Assembly: GCA_937900215.1 (NCBI GenBank)
Contig: CALCFH010000078.1
Coordinates: forward strand, 1-8,112
Source: an uncultured Cryomorphaceae bacterium
GTDB taxonomy: Bacteria > Bacteroidota > Bacteroidia > Flavobacteriales > Schleiferiaceae
DNA: 8,112 nucleotides
Direction of reading: 5' to 3'
Below are positions 1-6,611 of this stretch, in pieces. The notes under the pieces are model-generated. The model made no database searches, was not told the origin of the DNA, and saw only the letters and a program-made list of their open reading frames with translations. How positions within the stretch are numbered: the first letter of the stretch is position 1; every line of letters starts with the position of its first letter. The position numbers and the translations under genes are program-made.

Positions 1-570
1 GTGGCGCTTATTGTAGTCTTTCAACAAGAAGTCCGCAAATTTTTACTGTATGTGGGTACAACTAATTTCGGTAAACAAGCACATTTAGCACGAATGTTTC
101 GTTGGACTCGCAGAGACGATGAGGTGCAGTTAGATATTTCTCAGATTATTTCGGCCTGCCAAGTTTTAAGTGCACAAAAAACAGGAGCGCTCATTGTATT
201 TATTCGCAAAAGCCAATTGGGAACATTCGAGCAAACGGGAGACCGAATTGATGGTGAACTCAGCGCGCGCTTATTAGAAAGTATTTTTCAAAAAGAGAGT
301 CCCTTGCACGATGGGGCCGTAATTGTTGGGGGAAATAGAATCATTGCAGCACGCTGTGTTCTTCCTGTGAGTGAAAATGCAAGCTTGCCTAGTAGACTGG
401 GAATGAGGCATAGAGCAGCCCTCGGCATTTCAGAGCGCACCGATGCAGTTGCCCTATCGGTCTCAGAACAAACGGGTGAAATTTCCATTTCAGTTGAGGG
501 TCAAATTTTTCATCGCTTAAGCTTCGAAGATTTGAAATTGAAAATGGAGAAATTATTAGTTAGCGAATAA
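1..570 (+). CDS. cdaA: Diadenylate cyclase CdaA (DisA_N domain), 5'-truncated
   Basis: Condenses two ATP into cyclic di-AMP, a second messenger that in many bacteria controls K+ and osmolyte transport and cell-wall homeostasis. The visible 189 residues are the cytosolic cyclase domain: the entry segment LIVVFQQEVRK (res 3-13), the DGA motif at D104-G105-A106 (LHDGAVIVGG), and the RHR motif at R136-H137-R138 in LGMRHRAALGISE. Family members are about 260 residues with two or three N-terminal membrane helices. Those helices are absent, so the gene begins before the window and the GTG at position 1 is most likely an internal Val codon, not a start. The residue before RHR is Met, where Firmicutes enzymes usually have Thr; from memory, Leu/Met is usual in Bacteroidota. 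The C-terminus is complete (TAA at 568-570). glgA follows 55 bp later on the same strand, so co-transcription is possible. Confidence 0.93.
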   Translation: MALIVVFQQEVRKFLLYVGTTNFGKQAHLARMFRWTRRDDEVQLDISQIISACQVLSAQKTGALIVFIRKSQLGTFEQTGDRIDGELSARLLESIFQKESPLHDGAVIVGGNRIIAARCVLPVSENASLPSRLGMRHRAALGISERTDAVALSVSEQTGEISISVEGQIFHRLSFEDLKLKMEKLLVSE

Positions 571-625
571 GTGCTTTTTCAAAACATAGGTGTATATTTA
601 ACATGAACCACATTTATTGGATTTT

Positions 626-2086
626 ATGAAGATTATTCATCTTAGTATGGAGTGCTATCCGGCCGCAAAAGCGGGTGGCTTGGGGGATGTTGTGGGGGCA
701 CTACCAAAGTACCAAAACCGCATGGGTTTGGAGGCTTCTGTTTGTATGCCCAAGTATAGTACAGCATGGATTCTAAAGCAAAAAACGGAGCAGGTTTTTC
801 AAGGTGTATTTATTCAATATGGTGAACATAGACCCTTTGAAGTTGAAAGGGTTTTAGATCAAAACTTGGGTTTTGAATTGTTTTTACTCAATCTTCCCGG
901 GCTTTTTGATCGCGAGAGCATATACATAGATCAACGCACTGGCAGAGGTTTTTCCGATGAAATAGAACGGAATGTGGGCTTCCAAAAGGCAGTACTCACT
1001 TGGATAGGCCAATTGGAGGAGAAGCCGGCTATTCTGCATTGCCATGACCATCATACCGCTTTGGTTCCATTCTTTATCAATGAGGCCTTTGATTTTGAAC
1101 ATTTGCGATCCATTGCTACTGTTTTAACCATTCACAACGGAATGTATCAAGGCGGAATGCCTTGGAATAAATTAGGGGTCTTACCTGCCTTTCATCCCGA
1201 AAGAGGCGGCTTGCTAGAGTGGGAACAACACATTAATTCTTTGGCTTGCGGCATTAAAACGGCTTGGAAGGTAACCACGGTTTCTTCAGGCTATATGCGC
1301 GAGTTAGCAATGGATGCAAGAGGATTGGAAATGCTCTTTAGAATGGAGTATAAAAAGTGCTCTGGCTTACTCAATGGTATTGATAATGAATTGTGGGATC
1401 CTGCTACGGATGCTTATTTAGACAATCGCCTTGAGGGTGATTTAATGGAATACAAACAGGCCAATAAGGCAAGTGTAGAAAGAGAGTACGGACTCGTGCC
1501 GGGCAAGCCTCTATTTACCTTTATTGGAAGGTTTGCCTATGAAAAAGGAGCAGATCTATTGCCCGAAATCATTGCCAATGCCTTGTATTCTGGATTGGAT
1601 GCAAACTTCTTTATTTTGGGAAGTGGAGATTTAACCATCCAATATCAAATAGGACAATTAAAGTCAAAATTTCCTGGTAGGTTTAATGTAGAATTTGCCT
1701 ACAATGAACCTCTTTCTCATCGTTTGTATGCCGGAAGTGACTTCCTTCTAATGCCATCTCGAGTTGAGCCATGTGGATTGAATCAGCTGTATGCGCTTCG
1801 GTATGGAACCATTCCAGTGGTTCATGCGGTAGGTGGATTAAAAGATACTGTACCCGATTTGCGCTCTGGAAATGGGACTGGTTTTGCTTTCTCAAAGTTG
1901 GATGGCACACAGATTCGGAATGCTTTGTTTGCAGCGGAAGAATTATTCAGACATTCTGCTAATTTCGTGTCGGTTCTAGAAAGGAATAGATTGATAGATC
2001 ATTCTTGGGAGACGGCCACACAGCAGTATATTGAGCTTTATAAAGAAATGTTACCTAATTATTCTACAGAACATGTTAAGTCATAA
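626..2086 (+). CDS. glgA: Glycogen synthase (ADP-glucose), GT5 family
   Basis: Transfers glucose from ADP-glucose to the non-reducing end of alpha-1,4-glucan; cytosolic. The 486 residues match the usual length of about 480. Visible motifs in order: K15-x-GGLGDV (ADP-glucose binding loop), HCHDHHTALVP (138-148), TIHN with H170, LNGIDNELWDP (249-259), FIGRFAYEKG with R302 and K307 (ADP-phosphate binding), PSRVEPCGLNQLYALRYG with E381, and GGLKDTV (403-409), so it should be active. An in-frame TTG at 617 would add MDF. The ATG at 626 is preferred because MKIIHLSMECYPAAKAGG starts exactly as the family does. No Shine-Dalgarno sequence is visible, as is common in Bacteroidota. The last 14 bp overlap the glgC start, which indicates translational coupling with the enzyme that makes its substrate. 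Confidence 0.96.
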   Translation: MKIIHLSMECYPAAKAGGLGDVVGALPKYQNRMGLEASVCMPKYSTAWILKQKTEQVFQGVFIQYGEHRPFEVERVLDQNLGFELFLLNLPGLFDRESIYIDQRTGRGFSDEIERNVGFQKAVLTWIGQLEEKPAILHCHDHHTALVPFFINEAFDFEHLRSIATVLTIHNGMYQGGMPWNKLGVLPAFHPERGGLLEWEQHINSLACGIKTAWKVTTVSSGYMRELAMDARGLEMLFRMEYKKCSGLLNGIDNELWDPATDAYLDNRLEGDLMEYKQANKASVEREYGLVPGKPLFTFIGRFAYEKGADLLPEIIANALYSGLDANFFILGSGDLTIQYQIGQLKSKFPGRFNVEFAYNEPLSHRLYAGSDFLLMPSRVEPCGLNQLYALRYGTIPVVHAVGGLKDTVPDLRSGNGTGFAFSKLDGTQIRNALFAAEELFRHSANFVSVLERNRLIDHSWETATQQYIELYKEMLPNYSTEHVKS

Positions 2087-3356
2087 ACACAACGCAATTG
2101 CGCTCATTCTTGGTGGAGGAGCGGGTAGTAGACTGTATCCTCTTACTGGTCAAAGATCTAAGCCGGCTGTTCCTATTGCTGGTAAATACAGGCTGATTGA
2201 TATTCCAATATCAAATTGCATCAATTCAGGTGTGAACAGAATGTTTGTTCTCACTCAGTATAATTCAGCCTCACTAAATCAGCATATAAAGAATACCTAT
2301 CACTTTGATCCGTTTTCAAAGGGCTTTGTAGATATTCTTGCAGCAGAGCAAACTCCAAACAACGATAAGTGGTTCCAAGGCACAGCAGATGCTGTTCGCC
2401 AAAGCGAGCACCATTTGAATAGTCACGACTATGAGCAAATCTTGATTTTATCTGGAGATCAGCTCTATCAAATGAATTTCAGGGAAATGCTCACCTATCA
2501 CAAAGAGCAAAAGGCCGATGTAACCATTGCCACTATACCCGTAATAGCACATGATGCCACTTCTTTTGGTATTATGAAAGTGTCTGACGACGGCATGATT
2601 GAGCGCTTTATTGAAAAGCCCAATATGGAGGTGCTTGACAATTGGAAAAGCAAGGTGTCTAAGGAGAATGTTAAGAAAAAGAAGGTTTTTCTAGCTTCTA
2701 TGGGTATCTATATTTTTAATCGCGATGTTATGCATGGCTTGCTAGAACAAGCGCCCAATGCAACTGATTTTGGAAAGGAACTGATTCCGCTTGCCATTGA
2801 AAATAAAATGCGCGTAGCAAGTTATAGTTATGATGGCTATTGGACGGATATCGGAAATATTCCCTCCTTCTTTGAGGCCAATATTGAATTGACAGAACCA
2901 CTGCCGAAATTCAATCTATTTAGTGATGTAGATAAGGTCTATACACGTGCTCGATTGCTTTCTCCCTCCAAAGTATTTGGCACTTCAATGAATAAAGTAC
3001 TCTTTTCAGAGGGAAGTATAATCCGCGCCAAGAAACTCAACAGAGCGGTTATTGGTATCCGAAGTAGAATTGGAGATAAAACCATAATGGAAGACTGCAT
3101 TATGATGGGCGCCGATTATTACGAGACCTTAGATGAAGTTCTAAACAAGAACAATATCCCAGTAGGCATAGGTGCTTCATGCACACTAAAGAATGTCATC
3201 GTAGATAAAAATGCACGCATTGGAAATAATGTTAGCATTATAGGTGATATTTCTCTACCAGATGTAGAGGAAGAAGGCTACTGTATTAAAGAGGGCATCG
3301 TTGTGATTAAAAAAGGTGCTGTTATTCAGCACAATAGTAAAATCGGCAAAGTTTAG
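2073..3356 (+). CDS. glgC: Glucose-1-phosphate adenylyltransferase (ADP-glucose pyrophosphorylase)
   Basis: Makes ADP-glucose and pyrophosphate from ATP and glucose-1-phosphate, the committed step of glycogen synthesis; normally a tetramer. The 427 residues carry an N-terminal nucleotidyltransferase domain: LILGGGAGSRLYPLT (11-25), KPAVPIAGKYRLIDIPISNC (30-49), WFQGTADAV (100-108), LSGDQ with D129 (catalytic Asp position), FIEKP with K182 (glucose-1-phosphate Lys position) and YWTDIGNIPSFFEAN (256-270). A left-handed beta-helix domain follows from about residue 290. Motifs such as AGKYRLIDIP, SRIGD, MMGADYYET, VDKNARIG and GIVVI-KK are closer to cyanobacterial/plant enzymes than to E. coli GlgC. 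The ATG at 2073 is chosen over an in-frame TTG at 2031, which would add 14 residues unlike the family and overlap glgA by 56 bp. The stop is TAG at 3354-3356. Confidence 0.96.
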   Translation: MLSHKHNAIALILGGGAGSRLYPLTGQRSKPAVPIAGKYRLIDIPISNCINSGVNRMFVLTQYNSASLNQHIKNTYHFDPFSKGFVDILAAEQTPNNDKWFQGTADAVRQSEHHLNSHDYEQILILSGDQLYQMNFREMLTYHKEQKADVTIATIPVIAHDATSFGIMKVSDDGMIERFIEKPNMEVLDNWKSKVSKENVKKKKVFLASMGIYIFNRDVMHGLLEQAPNATDFGKELIPLAIENKMRVASYSYDGYWTDIGNIPSFFEANIELTEPLPKFNLFSDVDKVYTRARLLSPSKVFGTSMNKVLFSEGSIIRAKKLNRAVIGIRSRIGDKTIMEDCIMMGADYYETLDEVLNKNNIPVGIGASCTLKNVIVDKNARIGNNVSIIGDISLPDVEEEGYCIKEGIVVIKKGAVIQHNSKIGKV

Positions 3357-3400
3357 GCGTACATCTCTTTTTTTGGCGCCTCTGCTCTCTCTGATTTGCA

Positions 3401-3408
3401 TACTTTTG
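3401..3408 (+). promoter_or_regulatory. Possible Bacteroidota -7 element before corA
   Basis: TACTTTTG matches the Bacteroidota -7 consensus TAnnTTTG at all six fixed bases, in the 56-bp gap between glgC and the corA-like gene. The nearest upstream TTG that could serve as a -33 element (3373-3375) lies 25 bp away, longer than the usual spacing of about 19, so the match is incomplete. A start site 5-8 bp downstream would fall on the GTG start codon itself, meaning a leaderless or nearly leaderless message. Confidence 0.3.
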
Positions 3409-3412
3409 GCCA

Positions 3413-4363
3413 GTGCTGAGGTGCCACTACATAAAAGATCAAGTTCTTCATCAAACGAAGGACCCCGCCGAAATCTATCGAATTTCCATAGATGATTTCG
3501 TTTGGGTGGATATGCTGCATGCCAATTTGGAGGAGCAAAAGCTAGTTGAACAGAAGTTTGAAATCGAACTCTTCACTCGTCAAGAAGCGGAAGAAATTGA
3601 ATCTTCGTCGAAGTACGCAGAATTGGGAGGTGAAATAAGTATCAACTCCAACTTCTTGGTGAAATTCGGCGATACCTACACCAATGAGCCGGTTTCATTC
3701 ATTATGAAAGGAAACTTCTTGATCACTCAAAGAAACGTAGACCTCAAAACTTTCGACGACGCCCACAGAAGAATGCGCCCCAATGCATGGCAAGACAATA
3801 GCAATTTTCAGATTTTCATTTGGCTTTTTGAAACCCGGATTGATTTCGATGCCGATTTCTTGGAAGCCATTGCGAGAGATATTGCCGATATCAGCAGAGA
3901 TTTGGCCGTTGAGAGAAATACAGATGAGTCTCTCCTAATAAAAATCAATCATTTGCAAGAGGTTACGATGTTAATACGCGTAAACATTGTAGATAAACAA
4001 CGCATCATTTCAAGCATTCTAAAAAGCAAACTATTTCCAGATGAGGACTATAGTAAAATGCGCGTTATGGTAAAAGACGTTGGCTCTCTTTTGGAACACA
4101 CTCAATTTAACTTTGAAAGGCTGGAATACCTGCAGAATACTTTCTTAGGTCTACTGGATATTGAGCAGAGCAAAATCATAAAGATTTTCACCGTTGTTAC
4201 GGTTGTATTTGCACCGCCCACTTTAATAGCTAGCTTGTACGGAATGAACTTCCGATTTATGCCTGAACTCGGTCAGACCTGGGGCTATCCTTTTGCCCTT
4301 TTGCTAATGGTGCTCTCTAGCGGTATAACACTCTTTTATTTTAGAAAAAACAATTGGCTTTAA
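3413..4363 (+). CDS. corA: CorA-family divalent cation (Mg2+/Co2+) channel
   Basis: Pentameric inner-membrane channel that admits Mg2+ and related divalent ions. The 316 residues match the family length. The N-terminal cytosolic alpha/beta domain includes FVWVDM (29-34) and ITQRNVD (104-110). A long helical stalk follows (about 140-255), then two C-terminal membrane segments (about 257-275 and 291-310). The signature YGMN is at 276-279, followed by the loop MPEL at 283-286; the C-terminus is the short polar tail RKNNWL. The start is GTG at 3413: an in-frame stop lies at 3392-3394, and the first internal ATG (3512-3514, residue 34) would remove the conserved WVD segment. The gene lies 56 bp after glgC on the same strand and may be read from the glg operon, from its own promoter, or both. 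Its stop codon overlaps that of the convergent SIS gene. The exact ion cannot be read from the sequence, and a ZntB-like exporter role is less likely but not excluded. Confidence 0.92.
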   Translation: MLRCHYIKDQVLHQTKDPAEIYRISIDDFVWVDMLHANLEEQKLVEQKFEIELFTRQEAEEIESSSKYAELGGEISINSNFLVKFGDTYTNEPVSFIMKGNFLITQRNVDLKTFDDAHRRMRPNAWQDNSNFQIFIWLFETRIDFDADFLEAIARDIADISRDLAVERNTDESLLIKINHLQEVTMLIRVNIVDKQRIISSILKSKLFPDEDYSKMRVMVKDVGSLLEHTQFNFERLEYLQNTFLGLLDIEQSKIIKIFTVVTVVFAPPTLIASLYGMNFRFMPELGQTWGYPFALLLMVLSSGITLFYFRKNNWL

Positions 4364-4968
4364 GGCGTGCGCTGGTCGTACACCTTTCCCATACTTGGAT
4401 TTTCACCGAGTAACTCCTGCATAACCGATTTCTTGACCATATTAAAAATGGCCATGTGAACGTCTTCTGTAACTTCCATGTCCATAACATCTGCATGGAG
4501 AACTATATCGGCCATCTCACTGATTTTACCGCCTTTAAATCCACACATGGCAACGGTAACGGCTCCCTTTTCTTTGGCATATTGCATAGCCCTCACTACA
4601 TTTTCACTGTTTCCACTTCCTGAAATGCCTATAGCTACATCGCCTTTTTCAATGAAGTTTTTCATGGGTTCAATGAAGATGTCTTCATAGCCAATGTCGT
4701 TTGCGATGGCCATCATAGAAGGAAGGTTGTCGTTTAAGCAAATCATCCGAAAACGCTTGTCTAAACCATAACTCGCGCCCTTTAAGAAATCACCGGCTGC
4801 GTGAGAAGCGGTAGCGCCACTTCCTCCATTGCCAAAAGTGAATATTGAATTCCCGTTCTCTCTTGCCTTTAAGAAAGCTTCTGTGAGTTGTTTTACCGAA
4901 GAGAAATCGAGCTTTCTAAGGGTGTCTATGAGTGTTTCTGTATAGGATTCTGGAGTGTACTGGGCCAT
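4360..4968 (-). CDS. SIS-domain protein of the GmhA/DiaA type (phosphoheptose isomerase-like)
   Basis: A 202-residue single SIS (sugar isomerase) domain protein. Phosphosugar-binding motifs are clear: FGNGGSGATASHAAGDF (45-61) and GISGSGNSENV (114-124), with GGK at 146-148 and EDVHMAI at 168-174. Length and architecture match sedoheptulose-7-phosphate isomerase GmhA (first step of ADP-heptose synthesis) and the related DnaA-binding protein DiaA. By hand alignment to E. coli GmhA, the catalytic E65 is D60 here and the catalytic H180 is N176; the nearby H171 corresponds to H175. GmhA activity is therefore doubtful and no symbol is assigned. No other heptose or lipopolysaccharide gene is nearby. 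The ATG at 4968 follows a plausible promoter by about 30 bp. The gene converges on corA with a 4-bp stop-codon overlap. A sugar-phosphate binding or isomerase role is inferred; the substrate is unknown. Confidence 0.85.
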   Translation of the reverse strand: MAQYTPESYTETLIDTLRKLDFSSVKQLTEAFLKARENGNSIFTFGNGGSGATASHAAGDFLKGASYGLDKRFRMICLNDNLPSMMAIANDIGYEDIFIEPMKNFIEKGDVAIGISGSGNSENVVRAMQYAKEKGAVTVAMCGFKGGKISEMADIVLHADVMDMEVTEDVHMAIFNMVKKSVMQELLGENPSMGKVYDQRTP

Positions 4969-4996
4969 TGACTGTGCTTGAGATATAGATTGGAAT

Positions 4997-5026
4997 CAAA
5001 GTTCGGACAAATTCTGATGGGTTCAA
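4997..5026 (-). promoter_or_regulatory. Candidate Bacteroidota promoter for the SIS-domain gene
   Basis: On the minus strand TTG (5026-5024) is followed after 19 bp by GAACTTTG (5004-4997). This matches the Bacteroidota pattern TTG-N19-TAnnTTTG with one mismatch (G for the first T). The expected start site near 4990 gives a leader of about 20-25 nt before the ATG at 4968. The match is by eye only. Confidence 0.4.
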
Positions 5027-5035
5027 TCCAAGAGA

Positions 5036-5059
5036 ATATGGAAATGTGATGTTTCATAT
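5036..5059. repeat. Inverted repeat upstream of the SIS gene promoter
   Basis: The left arm ATATGGAAA (5036-5044) and right arm TTTCATAT (5052-5059) pair over 8 bp with one bulged G, around the 7-nt spacer TGTGATG. No T-run follows on either strand, so it is not a standard intrinsic terminator. It sits about 10 bp upstream of the candidate -33 element and could be a protein-binding site; this is inferred from position only. Confidence 0.35.
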
Positions 5060-5100
5060 AAAAAAGTGGACAAGGAGCAAACCGAAGAAGGATCTTTAAA

Positions 5101-5124
5101 ACAGACCTTTAGTTTTCAAAAGGT
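5101..5124 (-). terminator. Weak possible terminator after the lipoprotein gene
   Basis: Arms ACCTTT (5105-5110) and AAAGGT (5119-5124) form a 6-bp stem around an 8-nt loop that contains part of the lipoprotein gene's TGA. Reading leftward, only a short T-run (TTTT within CTGTTTT) follows. On the plus strand the stem is followed by four T, so the structure could act in either direction. The stem is short and AT-rich, so termination is uncertain. Confidence 0.25.
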
Positions 5125-6423
5125 TTTTCCGTATCCACTTTTAAGGTAGAATTCATCCCAATTTTCTATTTGAATAATTTCTTCAAGAGCCTTTGTTTTG
5201 TTCGCGCTTTTGAGATAATAGCTCTCGCAGATTTTATAGCCAACATAGTATCCAAGATCAGCAGGCTTCCCTTTTGCACGGTCTGCATTTCCGATCCAAT
5301 CGGATACATCCTCTTGAAGCATTGCAATTTCGAACTGTTTCCAAATTTCTTTCTCTTTTTGATTTTCTTCTACCCAGCTGTGAATGTGTTCGTTTATATG
5401 TCCACCGGCTATGAGATTGCAAACAAAATCTGCTGCTCCTTCATAGATGGCATTCCCAAGTAAGTTGGTAAAGCTGTTATTCTGTTGAATATGAACGAGC
5501 TCATGGAGTACAATCAAGGGCAAATTATCGGTGCTTTTAAGCACTGCCCGCTCCCAATTATTTAAATTCTCAAGAGGAGAATCTGGCTGTTTCAAATGCA
5601 TTTCAGTTCCAATTAAAATTCCGTGGGGACTGGAAGTTCCGCCTGCATTAAAACAACCCATTAGGTAGTGTATGTCTGGAAAAATAGCAGCGGGATAGGC
5701 TTTCTCAAATTGATTGAAATAGCTTCGAATTTCCTCTTCAAAGTTTTCTACCTCTCCTAAATGTGGAAGAATGCTTTCAAAATAGGCTTCCTTCTCTTGC
5801 ACGCGCAAGGAGAAAAGCTGAGAAGAGGATTGAATTTTGAACTTCTGATAGAAATACAAGGCACTACTGGATTTAGAAAAATACTGGGCGTAAAAGGCAG
5901 AAGCGGACGAACTCCAATTTGATTTTGCTCGCTGAAAGGCAGTTTTAAAGTGGTTTAGTTCAGAATAATGAAAAGTGCAGTTTTCTGGGTTTTCTACTCT
6001 TTTTAGTATCAATTCTATTGCGGCGAGCCTTTTGACATAGTCTGTACTTTGGGAGAATGAATGCGATTCATTCTTAAACCAATCCAGCCAAGTGTATTCT
6101 CGACGAATCAGACTATCCATCCATGCATAGGCTTCCTCTTCCTGCTTTAATTCAAAACAGATGATTGTCAAATTATACATGGCATCTTCCTTAAAGGTTT
6201 GATATTCTGTATTTTGAATACACTTTAAGAAGGATTCTTTGGCTGCTGAATAATAGGCTGAATTGAATAGTTCGCTCCCCATATTGTAGTTAAAATCTGC
6301 GTAAGGACCCATTCCAATGAGTTCTGTTTTATCGTTCAAATTTTCTTTGGTGTCATTGTATTCAGACGAATTGCAGGCTATAAATAGTGAGCCGCTTAGA
6401 AGGAGGGCTATTCGATACATCAT
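5116..6423 (-). CDS. Putative lipoprotein with helical-repeat N-terminus and HExxH zinc-protease domain
   Basis: A 435-residue protein not recognised as a named gene. The N-terminus (MMYRIALLLSGSLFIAC) is a lipoprotein signal peptide with the lipid-carrying Cys at C17, so the product is exported and membrane-anchored. Residues about 45-110 (AAKESFLKCI, EDAMYNLTIICF, EEAYAWMDSLI) look like one or two TPR-type helical hairpins. The C-terminal part carries GCFNAGGTSSPHGILIGTEM (256-275), the zinc motif H307-E308-L-V-H311 within VLHELVHIQQ, and YEGAADF with E328 as the likely third zinc ligand. GYYVGYKICESYY (391-403) follows. This layout resembles predicted gluzincin-like proteases of Bacteroidota (DUF2268-like, distantly GldB-like); assignment to a specific family is from memory and uncertain. 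Substrate unknown. The ATG ATG start is at 6423; starting at the second Met would not change the signal. It is transcribed divergently from the sulfotransferase-like gene. Confidence 0.8.
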   Translation of the reverse strand: MMYRIALLLSGSLFIACNSSEYNDTKENLNDKTELIGMGPYADFNYNMGSELFNSAYYSAAKESFLKCIQNTEYQTFKEDAMYNLTIICFELKQEEEAYAWMDSLIRREYTWLDWFKNESHSFSQSTDYVKRLAAIELILKRVENPENCTFHYSELNHFKTAFQRAKSNWSSSASAFYAQYFSKSSSALYFYQKFKIQSSSQLFSLRVQEKEAYFESILPHLGEVENFEEEIRSYFNQFEKAYPAAIFPDIHYLMGCFNAGGTSSPHGILIGTEMHLKQPDSPLENLNNWERAVLKSTDNLPLIVLHELVHIQQNNSFTNLLGNAIYEGAADFVCNLIAGGHINEHIHSWVEENQKEKEIWKQFEIAMLQEDVSDWIGNADRAKGKPADLGYYVGYKICESYYLKSANKTKALEEIIQIENWDEFYLKSGYGKTF

Positions 6424-6511
6424 TGATTAAGTGCAGAATTTGTGTCTCTACGAATATGAAGAATTTAGTTCGTGTTGAGCACAGACTCGAAAATTCTCGT
6501 GTGCGCTTGCT

Positions 6512-6575
6512 GATTGTTATTTTTTAGCCTTTTGATTCTGTCATCAAAACAGTAGCAATCTATTGGATTGTTATT
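6512..6575. repeat. Direct repeat GATTGTTATT, two copies
   Basis: The 10-mer GATTGTTATT occurs at 6512-6521 and again at 6566-6575, 54 bp apart, which is about five helical turns. Both copies are in the divergent promoter region. A pair of regulator half-sites is possible, but chance similarity in AT-rich DNA is also possible. Confidence 0.3.
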
Positions 6576-6582
6576 AATGCAA

Positions 6583-6606
6583 AGCCAATTTTTTCTGATA
6601 TTGGCT
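6583..6606 (+). repeat. Inverted repeat directly before the sulfotransferase-like start codon
   Basis: AGCCAAT (6583-6589) and ATTGGCT (6600-6606) are perfect 7-bp inverted repeats around a 10-nt T-rich spacer. The structure ends 5 nt before the ATG at 6612. If it is part of the message, the hairpin would cover the ribosome-entry region; as DNA it could be an operator. The role is inferred from position only. Confidence 0.35.
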
Positions 6607-6611
6607 CAGAT

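Larger units (their letters stand above)
6424..6611. other. Divergent intergenic region (188 bp)
   Basis: Lies between the minus-strand lipoprotein gene and the plus-strand sulfotransferase-like gene, so it should hold promoters for both. No motif fitting TTG-N19-TAnnTTTG with good spacing was found on either strand. It does contain a 10-bp direct repeat and a 7-bp perfect inverted repeat, listed separately. No open frame or RNA gene is recognisable in it. Confidence 0.6.

Noticed and set aside
593..600. TATATTTA as a -7 promoter element for glgA
   Set aside because: One mismatch to TAnnTTTG and no TTG at the proper distance (a GTG sits at 571-573), so it is too weak to list as a promoter.
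617..625. TTG start for GlgA
   Set aside because: It adds only MDF before a perfectly placed ATG that matches the family N-terminus.
2031..2072. TTG start giving a 441-residue GlgC
   Set aside because: The extra 14 residues do not resemble the family, and the ATG at 2073 gives the expected N-terminus.
3355..3381. Hairpin AGGCG/CGCCT after glgC as a terminator
   Set aside because: The stem is only 5 bp with a 17-nt loop, and the T-run lies inside the loop instead of after the stem.
5170..5463. Plus-strand open frame of 97 codons
   Set aside because: It is the reverse-complement shadow of the lipoprotein's C-terminal zinc-protease region.
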